Source: Aldrovandia affinis
Lineage: Eukaryota; Chordata; Actinopteri; Notacanthiformes; Halosauridae
DNA length: 64,000 nt
Reading direction: 5' to 3'
Assembly (NCBI GenBank): GCA_029706075.1
Contig: JAINUG010000116.1
Location: 914,501 to 978,500, forward strand
Translations under genes and position numbers: made by a program
Shown here: piece after piece, positions 62,001 to 64,000 of the stretch
Numbering within the stretch: the stretch's first letter is position 1
Layout: each line of letters opens with the position of its first letter
The notes under the pieces: model-generated
The model's database searches: none
The model's input: the letters and a program-made list of their open reading frames with translations, nothing else
Told to the model about the DNA's origin: nothing

Positions 62001-63420
62001 TTAAAACTACCAGCCAGGGGCGATTTTAGACCCTATTTAGACCCTGTCTTTCATCTCAGCCCCCCTGAAAATGTTTAGTCATTCTTAAAAAAAATTTTTT
62101 TTAACTTAATATCTTAATATTTACTTAATATTTTTAAATTTTTAATACCACAGATAGAGAGAGAGTGGGTATTTCAATTTTGAGAGCGACCACCATTGTG
62201 GTGTTTTTGGTTTGGGGGAATGTAACGGTGAATTAATTACAAATGTAGGCTTGTGCTTTGCATGTGTACATCTCACATTCTCATTGGGGGCTGAGCCCCC
62301 TCTAAAGGTCAAAATTCTAGAATCGCCCCCTGCCACCAGCGTATGAGAGGTATATGACAGACACTGGGTAATTTGTAATGTTAAAACTCCCACAGTGTAC
62401 CGGGGGGTGTGTGGCAGAGACAAGAGAGAGGTTATAACTCAGGACGGGGCTGGGTTTCCCAGCAGTGATGAGGGAACTTCACCTTGGTGAAGAGAAAGGG
62501 TTTATGTCTCTTTATACATTCTGTGATTTACAGTCCTCCCCGAGTCACTGTTTTATCGGCTGTCTCTGGTGTGTTTGCATGTGAGCTCGAGTGTATCGCT
62601 GGGCCCACACTACATTGATCCGGGCCATGAATCAAGCTAAAGACTAGCCCGCCAGGGCCTAAAATGCATTCAACTGCACTTTTCCCAACACAACTAATAC
62701 TCCTGGTAATAATAATATATTAGGGTTATTAGTCTGAGAAGTAGTCGCAAAGCAGTGGACATGCCAGCCTTCGCTGTGTTATCTCACAATTTGTCCCACA
62801 CGCCATACAGAATGTGAAGGTGAAATAGGCTTCTGGTGCTGTGTTTTTGACTCAAGGCGTGTATGCCTGTGTGTGTGTGTGTGTGTGTGCGTGTGTGTGT
62901 GCGTGTGTGTGTGTGTGTGCGTGTGCGTGTGCGTGTGCGTGTGTGTGTGTATCTGTGCCATGATTCTGTGAATGCAACTTTACTGCACCTTCAGTATTTG
63001 TGTCCTTATATGCTTTTCTTTATGTGGACATAAATAAATTGTTCAAATGTGTATGTGCGTGTGCATGTGTGCGCGTGTGTGTGCGTGCGTGTGCGTGTGC
63101 GTGTGTATACATAAATGTAAATGTGTGTGTGTGTGTGTGTGCGTGTGTGCGTGTGCGTGTGTGTGTGCGTGCGTGTGCGTGTGTATACATAAATGTAAAT
63201 GTGTGTGTGTGTTCACAGGCGTTTCGGGACGAAGTGTGCGCGTGCCAGCAGGGGATCCCCCCGACGCAGGTGGTGCGGAAGGCCCAGGACTTCGTGTATC
63301 ACCTGCACTGCTTCGCCTGCGTGATGTGCAGCCGCCAGCTGGCCACCGGGGACGAGTTCTACCTCATGGAGGACGGCCGGCTGGTGTGCAAGGAGGACTA
63401 CGAGACGGCCAAACAGAACG
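52182..63420 (+). CDS. LHX4: LHX4, LIM/homeobox protein 4 (exons 1-3, 3'-partial)
   Basis: Gene-level entry joining 52182-52260, 57896-58067 and 63219-63420. It encodes a nuclear LIM-homeodomain transcription factor that, in vertebrates, acts in pituitary and motor-neuron development; LIM domains bind LDB1-type cofactors. Only the N-terminus and both LIM domains are here; the homeodomain and C-terminus lie right of base 64000. The start MMQSA...[21 protein letters not shown] agrees with LHX4 rather than LHX3, whose first exons encode different N-termini and whose LIM1 begins IPLCAGC. The neighbour QSOX1 agrees. One base is missing in exon 3 relative to the expected frame. Confidence 0.94.
52470..52622. 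repeat. (TG)n-rich microsatellite in LHX4 intron 1
   Basis: About 150 bp of TG repeats with TTTG and GAGAG interruptions, starting about 210 bp after the exon 1 donor. Confidence 0.93.
52623..54735. other. LHX4: LHX4 intron 1, first part: repeat-poor
   Basis: AT-rich single-copy sequence with TTATTA simple runs (54.16-54.25 kb). No exon or RNA gene recognised. Confidence 0.4.
54740..54918 (+). mobile_element. L2-clade LINE 3' end
   Basis: Plus-strand copy: 3' UTR (ACTATGATTGTTCCTACCAT), tail GCTCTGGATAAGAGCGTCTG then CTAAATGC, ending in AATGTAATGTAAATGTAAA short repeats as expected for an L2-type 3' terminus. Confidence 0.92.
54919..57559. other. LHX4: LHX4 intron 1, second part: repeat-poor
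   Basis: Single-copy sequence. 54.96-56.35 kb is of mixed composition with CpG patches (55.1-55.2 kb). 56.58-56.9 kb is TA/TTA-rich simple sequence. No coding or RNA feature recognised. Confidence 0.4.
57560..57620. repeat. (CA)n microsatellite in LHX4 intron 1
   Basis: About 30 uninterrupted CA units, about 275 bp before exon 2. Confidence 0.97.
57896..58067 (+). CDS. LHX4: LHX4 exon 2: LIM domain 1
   Basis: Acceptor ccccccgcgcag; the split codon gives Gln, then [34 protein letters not shown], and later [15 protein letters not shown]. The zinc ligands C-x2-C, H-x2-C, C-x2-C and C-x2-D of LIM1 are all present, so the domain looks functional. It is 172 nt with donor ttcaa/gtgagt. KED and [11 protein letters not shown] favour LHX4 over LHX3. 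Confidence 0.96.
58068..58984. other. LHX4: LHX4 intron 2, first part
   Basis: Unique AT-rich DNA with a T-run at 58129-58155. Nothing else recognised. Confidence 0.4.
58985..59226 (-). mobile_element. tRNA-derived SINE, family E, with internal TAA expansion
   Basis: Reverse copy. The L2 tail is split by an (ATA)n run at 59010-59042. B box (GGGAATCGAACC on +) and head ACCACTACACTACACTGCC are present. Confidence 0.87.
59313..59475. repeat. 11-bp minisatellite (ACTCACTGCAC)n
   Basis: About 15 units of ACTCACTGCAC with an occasional ACTCACTACAC variant. Confidence 0.95.
59805..60125 (-). mobile_element. Family B SINE with about 7 head units
   Basis: L2-type tail, intact B box (GGGAATTGAACCC), then a 29-bp array dominated by GAGACACACAG units to about 60120. 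Confidence 0.9.
60121..60650 (+). repeat. 530-bp tandem duplication, copy 1 (spacer plus SINE-B)
   Basis: A unique spacer from CATTATTACAGAATTACACA, a family B tail/body (60384-60490; body deletion removes the B box) and about 6 head units. The spacer begins again at 60651. Confidence 0.93.
60651..61088 (+). repeat. 530-bp tandem duplication, copy 2 (array shortened)
   Basis: Same spacer and SINE body with the B box intact (GGGAATTGAACCC), but only 2-3 head units before unique DNA at 61088. Confidence 0.93.
61089..62006. other. LHX4: LHX4 intron 2: unique sequence with short local repeats
   Basis: Several copies of GTTTTAATGT(T/C)AAAA occur at 61840-62010 and again at 62378. No gene recognised. 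Confidence 0.4.
62007..62340. mobile_element. hAT-type nonautonomous element, 318 bp, with 8-bp target duplication
   Basis: The element 62015-62332 has ends CAGGGGCGATTTTAGACC / CTAGAATCGCCCCCTG. It is flanked by CTACCAGC (62007-62014) and CCACCAGC (62333-62340), a 7 of 8 match. It has no transposase. Confidence 0.88.
62868..62951. repeat. (GT)n microsatellite in LHX4 intron 2
   Basis: GT repeats with GC interruptions. Confidence 0.95.
63049..63213 (+). repeat. (TG)n compound repeat running into LHX4 exon 3 acceptor
   Basis: TG/CG-rich repeat containing a duplicated block (GTATACATAAATGTAAATGT at about 63105 and 63183). The last (TG)n ends only six bases before exon 3 (acceptor TTCACAG). 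Confidence 0.95.
63219..63420 (+). CDS. LHX4: LHX4 exon 3: LIM domain 2, with a one-base frame break
   Basis: Acceptor ttcacag; the first codons give (K)RFGTKCA in frame. The next expected residues [18 protein letters not shown], then [40 protein letters not shown] and N, are one base out of frame. One base appears missing between about 63235 and 63245 (gtgtgcgcgtgcc). The exon is 202 nt where a multiple-consistent 203 is expected. Apart from that base the LIM2 zinc ligands are intact, so an assembly or sequencing deletion is more likely than a dead gene. The donor is aacg/gtgagc, and an L2 LINE fragment starts about 13 nt after it. Confidence 0.93.
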
Positions 63421-63432
63421 GTGAGCGTCCAC

Positions 63433-63745
63433 ACTTTACATTTACAGCATTTAGCAGACGCTCTTATCCAGAGCGACTTACAAGATGTGCATTAATACAT
63501 GGTAAGATCAATCGTAGTTCACGCAAGAGATCAGTGCAGTAATACAGCGATAGACATCATTGCAGGCAGCTGCATACCATACCTGTAACACTGGGAAGGA
63601 AAAGGTTAGTAATTATTATTATTATTATTTTTGAGTAGTAAACAAGTATACATATACAAAAAGTATTAAACATGTAGGCAGTGGTGATGACGATTGGCTA
63701 GATGTACAGAGTTCAGTGGTAGTGGAGTCTGAAGAGGTGGGTTTT
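63433..63745 (-). mobile_element. L2-clade LINE 3' end including ORF2 terminus
   Basis: Reverse copy, the fullest in the window: stem-loop tail at 63447-63482, about 260 bp of 3' UTR, and minus-strand ORF2 end LKTHLFRLHYH at about 63716-63751. It begins about 13 nt downstream of the exon 3 donor. Further 5' LINE sequence is not recognisable. Confidence 0.9.
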
Positions 63746-64000
63746 GAGTCACTTGCAGAGGATTGCATGTTATCCACCACCCTCCAGAAGTCCAGTGCCT
63801 TTCCCACAACTCCTCTTTGAGAGCATAAACCTAAACGAGCACTTTTCTCAACCGTGTTTGTCCAGTGAGCCCAGGAGATACCTCTCTGACACTGGGAATG
63901 GAGCCTCAGAAACGTTCTGGTGCTGGTACCAGCTTGCAGAGGCAGCACACGCTTAGTGTCTGCATGTAGGAGAGGTCTGTAGCTGGAGGGGTGTGAGGTG
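63746..64000. other. LHX4: LHX4 intron 3, left end
   Basis: No exon recognised before the window ends; the homeodomain exons should follow further right. Confidence 0.4.

Noticed and set aside
57896-63420. Assignment as LHX3
   Set aside because: The N-terminus MMQSA...[19 protein letters not shown] and CKEDFF, and the linkage to QSOX1, all fit LHX4 better.

Overview
The window is nuclear DNA of a ray-finned fish, most likely a teleost. It has vertebrate split genes with GT-AG introns, very abundant CA/GT microsatellites, tRNA-derived SINEs and Tc1-like transposons. It also carries L2-clade LINE tails with the GGATA-loop stem described for eel UnaL2. These traits fit an eel-like (elopomorph) fish but do not prove that placement, because the same tails are widespread in fish.

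Two genes lie head to tail on the + strand. (1) QSOX1 occupies 1 to about 26.5 kb. Eight 3' coding exons (2014-2104, 2526-2671, 5445-5576, 6113-6242, 11907-12029, 13772-13910, 16411-16587, 25620-26537) encode the second thioredoxin-like domain, the helix-rich linker, the Erv/ALR sulfhydryl-oxidase domain with both CxxC motifs, an acidic linker and a C-terminal membrane anchor. The first exons lie left of the window. (2) LHX4 runs from about 51.9 kb to beyond the right edge. Exon 1 (52182-52260), exon 2 (LIM1, 57896-58067) and exon 3 (LIM2, 63219-63420) are present; the homeodomain exons are outside. From remembered gene order, this pair matches human 1q25 (QSOX1-LHX4) and is the 2R paralogue of QSOX2-LHX3 at 9q34. 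QSOX1 acts in the secretory pathway and LHX4 in the nucleus, so they share neighbourhood, not pathway.

Between the genes (26.5-51.9 kb) are a 41-bp array with CCAAT boxes, a 1.1-kb G-rich minisatellite, MITEs, a degenerate Tc1 element, a long pyrimidine tract and large 29-bp satellites. From about 41.5 to 58 kb, around the LHX4 5' end, recognisable repeats almost disappear, which suggests a constrained regulatory domain. A CCAAT/GC-box/CRE cluster sits about 300 bp upstream of the LHX4 ATG.

The most unusual structure is a tRNA-derived SINE family whose first 29 bp, containing the Pol III A box, is tandemly repeated from 1 to about 27 times in different copies. These SINEs share their 3' stem-loop with 5'-truncated L2 LINE copies in the same window, and the stem covaries between families. 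Three local tandem duplications (2.72 kb, 1.165 kb, 0.53 kb) contain or are bounded by these elements. Two single-base frame disruptions in otherwise intact coding sequence (QSOX1 last exon, LHX4 exon 3) look like assembly indels. Microsatellites form or abut several splice acceptors.
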